NCBI RefSeq assembly: GCF_003585765.1 | Contig: NZ_CP021235.1 | Coordinates: forward strand, 4,216,001 to 4,280,000 | Source of the DNA: Pontibacter actiniarum | GTDB taxonomy: Bacteria > Bacteroidota > Bacteroidia > Cytophagales > Hymenobacteraceae | Reading direction: 5' to 3' | Length of the DNA: 64,000 nt | In this document: one piece after another, positions 8,633 to 18,300 of the stretch | Layout: each line of letters starts with the position of its first letter | How positions within the stretch are numbered: position 1 is the stretch's first letter | Position numbers and translations under genes: made by a program | The notes under the pieces: generated by a model | What the model was told of the DNA's origin: nothing | The model's input: the letters and a program-made list of their open reading frames with translations, nothing else | The model's database searches: none

Positions 8633-9600
8633 AGGTCGCCTTCTTCGCGGGGCTTGTGCGCCCCTTGCTCATAGGCCTTTTTCTCCATCTCCAGGCGCTG
8701 CTGTTCCTGGGGCGAGAGTTTGCCCAGCGTGCGGAGGTCGGGCTGTCCGGCGTCTACCCAGGCGGTGTACCAGTAACTGGCGACGGTGTGCACTGCCAGC
8801 CGCATCTGCCGCTCTACCTGGCCGTTTAGCTTATCGCTGTAGGCCTCTGAAAAGCCACGGGAGTACACGCGGGTGGTCAGGTTGTTGCGAACCTCAAAGC
8901 TATACTTCTTTTCCTGGTCAAACTCCTGCGTCAGCTGCTTCTCAAAGTATAAAACGGAGTCCAGGGCTGTGTGGGCGCTCGCTACCAGGTCCCAGGCACG
9001 TAGCTGCGGCTGCTCAATGTAGCTGGCTTGGCCAACAAAGAAGTCATAGTTGTCGGAGAAGAGCTCGGGCAGCCGCGTTTCCCAGAAGGCGTGTATGCCG
9101 CGCTGGCCGGTAAACTGGCCGTTGTAGTTCTGGGTGGTGTGCAGCGGTACGCAGGCGTCGGCCACGTAATGGCCTATCTCCGTGCTGAGGCGCAGGATGC
9201 GGTCGAGGTTCCGTTCTTTAAACGCCTGCGTCAGCTGGTATTTCATCAGGCTGATGTGCCAGGGCACAATGCCGTAGGCCTGCAAGGTGTCTTCGGTGTA
9301 CTTCTCCACAGCCTGCTGCCAGAACCGCGGCACTTTTTGCAGGGCGCTGTCGCCGTACACGTCCAGGTCGATGTAGTGGCGTGCGGCCTCCCCCTCCACG
9401 GCATAGCGGCGGCGGTCGGGGTTTACGGCGTTCTCTGTAATGTAGCGAATGTGCTTTTTGTAGAAGCCCACCATTTCGGGCGGAAGGGCAAACACCGCCA
9501 GCCGGTTAATGCGCTGGTGCGCAAAAAAGCCCCAGGTATAGCCGTTGAGCGGCAGCAACACGGTGAGCAGCAGAAGTATAGCTTTTGATCTGGAGGCCAT
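8629..9600 (-). CDS. Zinc-dependent phospholipase C/S1-P1 nuclease-like secreted protein
   Basis: This is a 323-residue protein with a signal peptide (about 1-22). After cleavage the chain would begin with a tryptophan (TWGFFAH), as in the zinc-dependent phospholipase C and S1/P1 nuclease superfamily, where the N-terminal Trp helps bind zinc. Other likely ligands are the His in FFAHQRIN and the His/Asp in EIGHYVADACVPLH. Bacteroidota homologues are annotated as zinc-dependent phospholipase C family proteins. The substrate is unknown. It ends inside the last codon of the convergent channel gene. Confidence 0.8.
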   Translation of the reverse strand: MASRSKAILLLLTVLLPLNGYTWGFFAHQRINRLAVFALPPEMVGFYKKHIRYITENAVNPDRRRYAVEGEAARHYIDLDVYGDSALQKVPRFWQQAVEKYTEDTLQAYGIVPWHISLMKYQLTQAFKERNLDRILRLSTEIGHYVADACVPLHTTQNYNGQFTGQRGIHAFWETRLPELFSDNYDFFVGQASYIEQPQLRAWDLVASAHTALDSVLYFEKQLTQEFDQEKKYSFEVRNNLTTRVYSRGFSEAYSDKLNGQVERQMRLAVHTVASYWYTAWVDAGQPDLRTLGKLSPQEQQRLEMEKKAYEQGAHKPREEGDL

Positions 9601-9746
9601 ACTTGCGGTGTACGCATGCTGGTGGGAGATAGGTTGTTGAACGCCTGTTGCTTAAGGTTCAGAAGTGGGGTTAGGGTAGCACATGCGCATCCTGAGCATG
9701 CGTTATGGCGAGGCTGGAGGGCAATAACTGCTGCTGCTGCGTATAA

Positions 9747-9790
9747 AAAGCAGAACCGCCTGCTACAGGAGCTGCAGCAGGCGGTTTTTG
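9747..9790 (-). terminator. Terminator of ruvX-def
   Basis: An 11-bp stem (9754-9764 with 9776-9786) is flanked by A/T runs on both sides. It lies about 25 bp beyond the def stop and can act in both directions. Confidence 0.7.
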
Positions 9791-9814
9791 TATCTTCTAA
9801 AGTATAGCTTTAGC

Positions 9815-10384
9815 TTAGCGCTTCTTGGATAAGCCCACGAAGTTCATCTTATAGTCTGCGTCTACCTCGCCCCTTGAGATTTTGGAGAGCTTGTTCTTGA
9901 TCAGGCGCTTTTTCAGGCCAGACACCAGGTCCGTGAAAAGGACACCCTCGATGTGGTCGTACTCGTGCTGGATCACGCGGGCCGTCATGCCGTCGTACGT
10001 ATCCTCGTGCTCGTTCCAGTCCTCATCAAAGTAGCGGATCACGATGCGCTCCGGGCGGTACACCACCTCACGCACACCCGGTATGCTCAGGCAGCCTTCC
10101 TCAAAGCCCCATTCTTCTCCGTCTTCCTCTACAATCTCTGCGTTGATAAAGGCCTTCTTCACACCCTTGCCTTCGTCGCCCTCGTCCATCATCGGTTCGG
10201 AGTCGATCACGAAGAGGCGAATGCTTTTGCCGATCTGCGGGGCTGCCAGGCCCACGCCGTGCGCATGGTACATGGTGGCATACATGTCCTCCACCAGCTC
10301 TTTCAGGTTCGGGTAGTCCTGCGGAATATCTTCGGCTACCTCTTTCAGTACGGGGTCGCCGTAGGCAACAATTGGGTAAATCAT
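9815..10384 (-). CDS. def: Peptide deformylase
   Basis: This enzyme removes the formyl group from the N-terminal methionine of new proteins, using a metal usually iron. All three signature motifs are present: GVGLAAPQIG (43-52), EGCLSIPG (96-103) and QHEYDHIEG (139-147). The ligands are Cys98, His140 and His144, and Glu141 is the catalytic acid. At 189 residues it is slightly longer than the E. coli enzyme because of an acidic loop (MMDEGDEG, about 65-72). The start ATG overlaps the ruvX stop (ATGA), so the two are translationally coupled. Confidence 0.96.
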   Translation of the reverse strand: MIYPIVAYGDPVLKEVAEDIPQDYPNLKELVEDMYATMYHAHGVGLAAPQIGKSIRLFVIDSEPMMDEGDEGKGVKKAFINAEIVEEDGEEWGFEEGCLSIPGVREVVYRPERIVIRYFDEDWNEHEDTYDGMTARVIQHEYDHIEGVLFTDLVSGLKKRLIKNKLSKISRGEVDADYKMNFVGLSKKR

Positions 10385-10797
10385 ATACTTCTGCTTTCTA
10401 AATACGACTGTAAAATAATGGCGGCGCTCAGGCGGTCTACGGTGCCTTTGTCCTGCCGGTCTTTCTTTTTAAGGCCCCCTGCCAGCATGGCCTGCTGCGC
10501 CATTTTGGAGGTAAAGCGCTCATCGATGATGTGCACCGGGATGCCTGGGAACTCCTTGAGCAGCTTGCGCTGGAAACCCACCACATGCTGCGTGGCATCC
10601 GTGGCCTCGCCGGAAAGGCGCTTGGGCATGCCCAGCACAAAAGCCTCTACCGGCTCGCGCTGCACATAGGCCTTTAGGTATGTTAACACATCTTTGGCGT
10701 GAACGGTTTCTAGCGGGCTCGCGATAATCTGGAGCGTATCCGTAGCGGCCAGCCCCACGCGCTTTGTCCCGTAATCAATCCCTAAAATCCTCGCCAT
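10381..10797 (-). CDS. ruvX: Putative pre-16S rRNA nuclease/Holliday junction resolvase-like protein
   Basis: This is a YqgF/RuvX family protein of 138 residues, the normal length. The RNase H-like fold is shown by the N-terminal GIDYGTKRVGLA with its first acidic residue, the second acidic residue in IIDERFTS and the terminal DRLSAAIILQSYL with the last Asp. The family trims the 5' end of 16S rRNA, and some members have been linked to recombination. It is the first gene of a two-gene operon with def. The start is placed 34 bp downstream of a TANNTTTG box. Confidence 0.9.
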   Translation of the reverse strand: MARILGIDYGTKRVGLAATDTLQIIASPLETVHAKDVLTYLKAYVQREPVEAFVLGMPKRLSGEATDATQHVVGFQRKLLKEFPGIPVHIIDERFTSKMAQQAMLAGGLKKKDRQDKGTVDRLSAAIILQSYLESRSI

Positions 10798-10830
10798 AAG
10801 TATAAAGTGCCGTAGCAGCGGTTAAGGCTG

Positions 10831-10838
10831 CAAAGTTA
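10831..10838 (-). promoter_or_regulatory. -7 box for ruvX-def
   Basis: TAACTTTG on the minus strand matches TANNTTTG and gives a leader of about 30 nt. No clear -33 TTTG was found. Confidence 0.45.
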
Positions 10839-11032
10839 ACGGATTAATTCTTAATCTGATAGTTGCGGCTGCTTTTTGCGCGGCTAACACAGGCAGGGAG
10901 CGAAAGCGTGGCGCAACTTTAACAATTTTGTATTTGTATAGATATAGAGCCCTTCAGTATATTTAAGGTAATTTGTTGCACTACTTGCCGTGCGCGTGCT
11001 GTGGCGGCCTACCGAACATTTATTTAAGAACT

Positions 11033-12694
11033 ATGGATAAGATGGAGCAAGGGGATGGAAGACAGGAGATTCGGAACTCGCCTTTTCAGATAAAGCTGCC
11101 GCTGTTTATCGGCATGGCACTGGTAGTGGGCGTGCTCCTGGGGGCCACAACCTTCGCGCCGTCCTCAAACAACCCGCAGGGCACCGCCAAAAGTTACCTG
11201 AAGTTCCGCGACATCCTCAGCTACATAGACCGCGATTACGTGGACACTGTGGATATTGAGAAGCTCACTGACTTCGCCATCACCGAAATGCTGCACAAGC
11301 TGGACCCGCACACCGCATACATTCCAGCCGATGAACTGGCCATGGCCCGCTCGTACCTGGAGGGCGACTTTGAGGGTATCGGAGTAGAGTTCAACATCTT
11401 TAAGGATACGATCTATGTCATCACGCCCCTGAGCGGCGGCCCATCGGAGGCGGCTGGTATACAGGCCGGCGATAAAATCATTAAGGTAAACGGCGAGAAT
11501 GTGGCCGGCACGGGAATCAACAACGAGGGCGTTTTTAAGCGCCTGCGGGGGAAGCAGGGTACCAAGGTAAGCCTGACCATTCAGCGCGAGGCGGTGAAGA
11601 AGCCGCTCACCTTCACCATCGAGCGCAGCAAAATACCGACCTACTCCGTGGATGTGAGCTATATGGTGGATAAGAAGACCGGCTACATCAAAGTGAGCCG
11701 CTTCTCGGCCACCACTTACGAAGAGTTTCAGGAGGCGCTGCTGGACCTGAAAAGCAAAGGGCTGGAGCAGCTGATACTGGACCTGCGCGGCAACCCCGGC
11801 GGTTACATGGACCATGCCATCCGCATGGCCGACGAGTTTGTGTCTGGCAACAAGATGATCGTGTACACCGATGGCAAAGGCGACAAGTACGATTCCAAGA
11901 CCTTTGCGGAGGAGCAGGGCGCTTTTGAGGATGGCCCGCTGATCGTGCTGCTGGATGAGGGCAGCGCCTCGGCCTCTGAGATTGTGGCCGGAGCCCTGCA
12001 GGACAATGACCGGGCGCTGATTGTAGGCCGTCGCTCCTTTGGCAAAGGCCTGGTGCAGATGCCGATCCCGCTGAACGACGGCTCCGAACTGCGCCTGACC
12101 ATTTCGCGCTACTATACGCCAAGCGGGCGCTCCATCCAGAAACCGTACGGCGAGGGGATGGAGGATTACCAGATGGACATCCTGAACCGCTTCGAGAACG
12201 GCGAGTACTTCCACCCGGACAGCAGCCTGTTTGTGGATTCGCTGAAGTATAAAACACTGAAGGGCCGCCCTGTGTACGGCGGCGGCGGCATTATGCCGGA
12301 TGTGTTCGTGCCCCGCGATACCACCGAGCTGTCGGAGTACCTGAGCCAGCTGTATAACAAGAACATCATCCGGGAGTATACCCTGGAGTACTACCAGAAG
12401 CACCGCAAGGAGCTGGAGAAAATGCCTTTCGAGAAGTTTAACAAGAGCTTTGAAGTAACCGATAAAATGCTGCAGGATGTGGTGCAGATGGCGCGCGCCT
12501 CCGGTGTGGCCTATAACGATGCAGAGTTCAGGCGGTCGAAGAACCTGCTTCGCAACAACCTGAAGGCGTTTATCTCGCGCAGCGTGTACGGCAATAGCGG
12601 CTTCTTCCCGGTGCTGCACCAGTCAGACGAGGAGTTTCAGCAGGCGCTCAAGCACTTTAGCCGGGCCCAGGGCCTGGCCGCAGGAAGTATGTAG
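11033..12694 (+). CDS. S41 family C-terminal processing peptidase (CtpA/Prc type)
   Basis: This is a 553-residue periplasmic serine protease anchored by one N-terminal helix (about 20-42). Order: helix, PDZ domain (about 100-190, carboxylate-binding loop near SEAAGIQAGDKI), then the S41 core with LRGNPGG, the nucleophile region GSASASE (310-316) and the general-base lysine in RSFGKGLVQ near 338. Such enzymes degrade or trim proteins from the C-terminus. I start at the ATG at 11033 rather than a TTG 20 codons upstream, because the extra segment is Cys-rich and unlike the family. It is divergent from ruvX and appears monocistronic. Confidence 0.92.
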   Translation: MDKMEQGDGRQEIRNSPFQIKLPLFIGMALVVGVLLGATTFAPSSNNPQGTAKSYLKFRDILSYIDRDYVDTVDIEKLTDFAITEMLHKLDPHTAYIPADELAMARSYLEGDFEGIGVEFNIFKDTIYVITPLSGGPSEAAGIQAGDKIIKVNGENVAGTGINNEGVFKRLRGKQGTKVSLTIQREAVKKPLTFTIERSKIPTYSVDVSYMVDKKTGYIKVSRFSATTYEEFQEALLDLKSKGLEQLILDLRGNPGGYMDHAIRMADEFVSGNKMIVYTDGKGDKYDSKTFAEEQGAFEDGPLIVLLDEGSASASEIVAGALQDNDRALIVGRRSFGKGLVQMPIPLNDGSELRLTISRYYTPSGRSIQKPYGEGMEDYQMDILNRFENGEYFHPDSSLFVDSLKYKTLKGRPVYGGGGIMPDVFVPRDTTELSEYLSQLYNKNIIREYTLEYYQKHRKELEKMPFEKFNKSFEVTDKMLQDVVQMARASGVAYNDAEFRRSKNLLRNNLKAFISRSVYGNSGFFPVLHQSDEEFQQALKHFSRAQGLAAGSM

Positions 12695-12928
12695 CGTTAG
12701 CGTACCTCGTGGCAAGCATCAGGATTCTTTGATAAAGGATGCGGTGACATAAGGACAAAAGTTTCTAATAATAGTTGCCCTTCTTATACCCGCATCCGAG
12801 GATGTCCAGTTGGGGAAGGGGGTAGGGAGATGATCACATGCCCTGATAAGACTTTTACCAAAAGTTTATAAAACAGAGCCGTGCTACGAGATATGAATAA
12901 TACAACGACACCTTAAAACTAATCATAC

Positions 12929-14134
12929 ATGGCCTTTTACTATAAATTAGGAGAGATCCCGCACAAGCGGCATACACAGTTCCGGCAACCCGACGGCAGC
13001 CTCTATGCAGAGCAGCTGGTGGGCACGCTGGGCTTCAGTGGTGTTTCGTCGCTGCTGTACCACATTAACCCGCCCACCCAGATCAGCCGCATCGGGGAGC
13101 CAAGGCCTTTCGCGCCGAAAAGAGCCGAGGGCGTAAAGCTGGCGCCGCAGCACCTGCGCACCGTGGAGGTAAACGCCACTGGCCCTGACTACCTCAGCGC
13201 CCGCAAAACCATGCTGTTCAACAACGATGTAGCCATCAGCCTCTGCAACCCATCGGAGCACGAGATGGACTACTACTACAAGAACGGCCAGGCCGATGAG
13301 GTGGTGTTCGTGCACGACGGCACCGGCGATCTGCTCACCCAGATGGGGCGCATCCCGTTTGGCCCCGGCGATTACCTCGTTATCCCGCGCACGGTCATCC
13401 ACAAGTTCCGCTTCGACAAGAGCGACAGCCAGGTAAGGCTGCTGGTGATCGAGTCGTTTAGCCCGATTGAGACGCCGCGCCGCTACCGCAACCACTTTGG
13501 GCAGCTGCTGGAGCATGCACCGTTCTGTGAGCGCGACATGCGCCCGCCGGTGGAGCTCATCACCGAGACCGATAAGGGTGAGCACCTGGTACAGGTGAAG
13601 AAGGAGGGGGAGCTGCATCAGTTCTACTATGACTTCAGCCCGTTCGATGCCGTGGGCTGGGACGGCTACTTTTACCCGTATGCCTTCAACATAAAGGATT
13701 TTGAGCCGATCACGGGCCGCATCCACCAGCCGCCTCCGGTGCACCAGACCTTTGAGGCGCACAACTTCGTGATCTGCTCCTTTGTGCCGCGCCTTTTCGA
13801 CTACCACCCGCTGTCTATCCCGGCGCCGTACAACCACTCCAACGTAGACTCCGACGAGGTGCTGTACTATGTGGAGGGCAACTTTATGAGCCGCAAAGGC
13901 GTGGACCGAGGCTCCTTTACCATCCACCCGGGCGGTATTCCGCACGGGCCGCACCCGGGCACCGTGGAGGCAAGCATCGGCAAAAAGGAGACAGAGGAGT
14001 ATGCCGTGATGATCGATACCTTTAAGCCGCTGCATTTAACAGTGGATGCCCTGCCGTACCTGGACGAGAACTACCCGATGAGCTGGAACGAGCATGGCGA
14101 CGGCAACGTGCGCAAAGGAGATATGTTTGACTAA
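12929..14134 (+). CDS. hmgA: Homogentisate 1,2-dioxygenase
   Basis: This Fe(II) enzyme opens the ring of homogentisate in tyrosine and phenylalanine breakdown. The 401 residues form two cupin-like halves, as in bacterial HmgA. The iron site is visible in the C-terminal half as YNHSNVDSDEVLYYVEG (His and Glu) followed by HPGGIPHGPHPG (His). MAFYYKLGEIPHKRHTQFR is the usual N-terminal start in Bacteroidota. No hpd or fumarylacetoacetase gene adjoins it, so the pathway is dispersed. A terminator follows at 14153-14208. Confidence 0.95.
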   Translation: MAFYYKLGEIPHKRHTQFRQPDGSLYAEQLVGTLGFSGVSSLLYHINPPTQISRIGEPRPFAPKRAEGVKLAPQHLRTVEVNATGPDYLSARKTMLFNNDVAISLCNPSEHEMDYYYKNGQADEVVFVHDGTGDLLTQMGRIPFGPGDYLVIPRTVIHKFRFDKSDSQVRLLVIESFSPIETPRRYRNHFGQLLEHAPFCERDMRPPVELITETDKGEHLVQVKKEGELHQFYYDFSPFDAVGWDGYFYPYAFNIKDFEPITGRIHQPPPVHQTFEAHNFVICSFVPRLFDYHPLSIPAPYNHSNVDSDEVLYYVEGNFMSRKGVDRGSFTIHPGGIPHGPHPGTVEASIGKKETEEYAVMIDTFKPLHLTVDALPYLDENYPMSWNEHGDGNVRKGDMFD

Positions 14135-14152
14135 ACTGCTGCTAGTTTTGTA

Positions 14153-14208
14153 ACTTACGGCGGGAAAGGCGGGCTCTGGCTCCGGCCTCTCCCGCCGTAA
14201 GTGTTTTA
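14153..14208 (+). terminator. Terminator of hmgA
   Basis: A 13-bp stem (14153-14165 with 14190-14202) encloses a 24-nt, G+C-rich loop and ends in GTTTTA. Confidence 0.65.
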
Positions 14209-14229
14209 TACCCTTTATACTTGCCATTG

Positions 14230-14757
14230 ATGAAGAGAGTGCTGCTGATGCTCGTGCTGCTGTTTGTCGTAGTAGCCACTGCCTGTGAAAAGATCGATGA
14301 CCTGCTAACCTTTTACATTGAGGAAGAGGAAACCTTTGCCATCGAGTCTGGTTTTCCTTTAGGTGCCCTTATCCCGGCCACACCATTTACCGTCACCACA
14401 AACTCAGAGGAGACGTTCAAAAACAATAAGACACGTGCCGGGCTGGTGAAGGACGTGAGCCTGAACAGGCTGGAGCTGACGATAACAGCGCCTGAAACAC
14501 AGAACTTCGATTTCCTGAAGCGTATTGAGCTATACATTTCCAGTGAGAAGCAGCCGGAGGTAAAGATCGCCTACCTGGACGAGGTGCCCGCCGGTACTAC
14601 TGTGCTGAAGCTGAAATCGACCAATGCCAAACTGGATGAGTACATCAAGGGCAACAGCTACACGATCCGCACGCAGGCCGAGATCTCGAAGCCGATAGCA
14701 GAAGATATTACCATCAAAGCCGATATGCGATTTAAAGTAACCGCAGATCCTTTATAA
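14230..14757 (+). CDS. Hypothetical lipoprotein
   Basis: This is a 175-residue protein of unknown function. A short hydrophobic signal ends in a lipobox ATAC near residue 20, so it is probably lipid-anchored. The remainder is predicted to be beta-rich from alternating patterns. I did not recognise a domain. I chose the ATG at 14230 (MKRVLLML) over a TTG three codons upstream. The next gene begins 1 bp after its stop, so it is probably cotranscribed with the GroES-like gene. Confidence 0.75.
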   Translation: MKRVLLMLVLLFVVVATACEKIDDLLTFYIEEEETFAIESGFPLGALIPATPFTVTTNSEETFKNNKTRAGLVKDVSLNRLELTITAPETQNFDFLKRIELYISSEKQPEVKIAYLDEVPAGTTVLKLKSTNAKLDEYIKGNSYTIRTQAEISKPIAEDITIKADMRFKVTADPL

Positions 14758-14758
14758 G

Positions 14759-15151
14759 ATGCATACAATACAGATGAGGATTTCAGAAGAGAATAAATTG
14801 GAGAAGATCATCATAGTGGGCGACCGCGTGCTGATAAAGCCGAAGACCGCCCGCGACCAGACTAAAAGCGGCCTGTACCTGCCGCCAGGCGTGCAGGCAA
14901 AGGAGAAGGTGCAGGAGGGCTACATCATGAAGGTAGGCCCCGGCTACCCGATTCCTGCCGACTTCGGCTACGACGAGGAGTCGTGGGGGCAGGAGGAGGA
15001 AGAGGTGCGCTACATCCCGCTGCAAGCTAAAGAGGGCGACCTGGCCATTTACCTGCAACGCGACGCCATCGAGATTAACTACCTTGGTGAGAAGTACTTT
15101 ATCGTGCCCCAGTCGGCGGTGCTGATGCTGGTGCGGGAGGAGGACCTGTAA
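14759..15151 (+). CDS. GroES-like co-chaperonin family protein
   Basis: This is a 130-residue Cpn10-fold protein. GDRVLIKPKTARDQTKSGLYLPP matches the GroES core with its mobile-loop position, and the C-terminal FIVPQSAVLMLVREEDL closes the barrel. It is about 35 residues longer than GroES and carries an acidic insertion (DEESWGQEEEEV, about residues 72-83). No groEL adjoins it. Such paralogues recur in Bacteroidota beside the canonical groES and their role is unclear. A later in-frame ATG at 14774 is a possible alternative start. Confidence 0.8.
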   Translation: MHTIQMRISEENKLEKIIIVGDRVLIKPKTARDQTKSGLYLPPGVQAKEKVQEGYIMKVGPGYPIPADFGYDEESWGQEEEEVRYIPLQAKEGDLAIYLQRDAIEINYLGEKYFIVPQSAVLMLVREEDL

Positions 15152-15168
15152 AGCGCCCTTTTACTTTA

Positions 15169-15216
15169 CCAACGCAAACGGCCATACCTGCATGCAGGTA
15201 TGGCCGTTTGCGTTGG
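15169..15216. terminator. 48-bp perfect palindrome behind the GroES-like gene
   Basis: Both 24-nt arms (15169-15192 and 15193-15216) are exact complements with no spacer. It lies 18 bp past the stop codon and probably ends the lipoprotein/GroES-like transcript, although no T run follows. Confidence 0.6.
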
Positions 15217-15293
15217 TAGCCTCTCTGTTCGGTTACACAAGCCTTGCGCCGAAGCGGTGAGGCTGTTAGTGCAGACCTGAGCAGTACAGGCTA

Positions 15294-15327
15294 CAAAAAA
15301 GGCCGGCTCTGTAAGGTGCCGGCCTTT
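15294..15327 (-). terminator. Terminator of the S8 peptidase gene
   Basis: A 10-bp stem AAAGGCCGGC (15298-15307 with 15318-15327) is followed on the minus strand by TTTTTT. It lies 12 bp past the stop codon. Confidence 0.85.
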
Positions 15328-15338
15328 CAAACTAAAGG

Positions 15339-18300
15339 TTATCTGCTGATCATCACCTTGCGGGTGTAGGTGCGGTCGCCGTATTGCAGGCGCACGATGT
15401 AAAGGCCATTGGCGCAGGCCGAGATGTCGAACTCGCCTTTGTGCTGCCCGTTTACATTTTTCACGGCAGTTGTGTAAAGCTGTTTGCCCAGCAGGTCCAC
15501 TACCGTCAGGGTAAGGTCTTCGGGCGCGTTGGTTTCCACGGTATAGCTGAACTTACCGTCGGCACTTGGGTTAGGGAACACCATCAGCTCTGGCCCTGCA
15601 TTGCGCTCGGCACTCTCCAGTTCATAGCTAAATGCCAGCGACATATCCGAGATACAGCCATCCTTAAAGACTATCACGCTATACTTGCCGCTTTTGGCAG
15701 GTGTAAAGCTCTGGCCGGTGGCGCCTTTTACCGCCTCCCCGTCCAGGTACCACTGGTTGCCGTCCGGGGCAGTGGATACAAGCGCTTGCCCGTTGCGTGT
15801 CACGGCAGGCTGCTCAATCGGGGTGCCACTCTTGATAGTTACAGCCACACGTGGGCCAGGGCATCCCAGGGAGCGTACTTTTAAGTCGTAGAAGTAGTAA
15901 TAGTAGCCTTGCGAAGCTGTGGTGGCAGTGTTGCCGATAATCGAGAAGACGTTAGAGGCTTTGAAAGGATAGCCCTGCACGCCTTTATCGTTTCGGAAAA
16001 TAGTGGCGCCGCCCTCATAGGAGATCGCAATGTTATAGGTGCCGGCTTTCGGAAGCTGCAGGCCCAGGTAGTACAGCTGGCCCTGGTCGTTGGGGTCGTT
16101 TGGCTGTGGGCCTTCGGCAGGTACTGTGCGTGTAGCCGTTACATGCAGCGTGCGGGAAGACACCGGTGCCCCGTTACTATCGTATGCGGTGAACGTGATT
16201 TTGCCGCTGTGCCCAATATAGAGCCGCGTCTGCTCCAGCACCACAGGGGCCTGTGTCGATACGATCACATCGGGGCTGAACTGGTTGTAGCCTCCGTTAG
16301 CAAATACATTCTTATTCGCGACGCCTACGGTGCCTGCAAAATCATCGAAGGCAGCATAAAGTGCCGTGCCCAGCTGCGCAACCGGCACCTGTATCTGGTT
16401 GCCTGCCGCCACCGGTGTTGTGCTGGTGGCGGAGCTGTACCAGTACGGTGTGCCGCCGCCCTGTGCCGACAGCGTATACATCGGGTCAGAGCCGCAGCGG
16501 AAAGCCGAGGCTTCTGCGGGGGCAGCTGCATCAGGCGAAACAGTAAAAGTGTAGCCGCGTTGGTTATTGCCCGCTACAGCGTCGGAGGCTAACGCTGCCT
16601 GTGCCACGAGTTCGTAGGTAGCGCCCGCCTCTGTGGCAAAAGCACCGTTGAGCAGCAGCTCCGCTTGGGCAAAGGGAGCCAGCTTGCCGGCAAACACGCC
16701 TGTCAGCGTCGTCAGCTCCTGCCCGTTTTTGAGCACGCGTACTTGTACCGGTATGTTTTGCTGCTCCGCCAGGCCGCTGTTGCGAAGCGTAACCATAACC
16801 TCCTGCTCTGCGGTGGCGCACAGCAAGGTGCCTACAGGCTCTACCCGTGTGAGGGCTACGTCACGCTGCGGCTTTACAAATCGGATGAGGTAGTCCTGTG
16901 TTTCGCCCCGGTTGTAGCTGCTACAGGCCGTGACAGCGCCGGCATTGCTGGTTTCCTGCACTACTATGCGCATGCGCACCGTGTTGCCTTCCTGTACAAA
17001 GCCCGGCGCGGTGATGGGTGCTGTAAATGCAGTCTCTCCGGCCAGCACACCAGATGCGGCCGCTTCCTCTCCGGCATCTGCAAAGCTGCCGTTGCCGTTC
17101 CAGTCTATGAACACTTTGGCTACTTTGTTTGCAGCGGCACCGCAGGAGCCCAGCTGCAGCTGCAGCTGTTTTGTCTGGCTTGGCTCAAAGCCGAACACAG
17201 TGCCTGTTACGTCGCGGTAAGTGGCGCACTCATCCGCAATGCTCTTGGACTGCGCCCCCAGAGTTACCTTCGTGATGTTGGGCCCTTCGCTTTCAGTTGG
17301 CGTACTGGCGCATACAGCAGCGCCACCCACGCCACTTACCAGCAGGGTATACGCCTGAGGCCCTTTGCTGAGAGTGCCTTTGTGCTTAACAGTAATGGTG
17401 TACTTCTCCCCGGGCACGGCATCCGTTAGCAGTACCTGCTCCACATTGTCTACTGTGTTGTCTCCGGTTTTGGCTGCTAAGGACGGCTTGGCAGGGTCCA
17501 GGATCCAGGGCTGGTACGTTTTGCCTTTGCCCGTTACGCGCACATCCAGGTCGTTTACCAGCCTTGGGGCGCGGTTGTTAAGCGCCGTGGAGCCAAGCGA
17601 AACGATACCTCCTTTGGGGTCTGTCCAGGAGATGGTAACTTTCAGAGGGCCGGCACCCGAGGCAACTACCTCCAGCGTTTGTGTGGTGCCCTGCGCCAGT
17701 TCTTTTTCCTGCAGCACGTGGGCTGCCTTTCCGTTGGTGATGAGGCTGGCGGCACGCTCCGCATTTAACAGCCCCCATCCGTAAACGTAGTCCGGGCCGT
17801 TCTCAGCCCCGGCCTCGTCGGCGGTATGTATGGCCAGGCCTTTCAGGGTGGCGGCGCGCATAAAACGGCCGCTGTTCAGGGCGGCGTAGTGCTCCTGCAG
17901 CAGCAGCAGGGTACCTGCCACATTGGGAGCGGCCATAGAAGTGCCGCTCAGCACCTCATAGCTTCTATCGCTGCTTGCCACCGCCGAAAGCACTTTGTCT
18001 CCGTCACCCACTATGTCTGGCTTTATACGGCCGTCATCTGTGGGGCCCCAGGAGCTGAAGTCTGTAACTCTCACATCCGCAGGCTGATTATAACCCTCTG
18101 TGATAGCGGCCACGGCACCTACCGTCAGTATGTTTTTAGCCGTACCCGTCGTGGAGACCACATCATAGCTGTCGTTGCTGCTAAGGTTCTCCGGGCGTGC
18201 CCCCACCAGCTTAAAGGAGCCGTTGCTGTTGCGCTGGTAGTAGGGCTTGCCCACTTCGGGGCCACGCTCGCCGCGGTTGTTGCCCGCCGACTTCACGATG

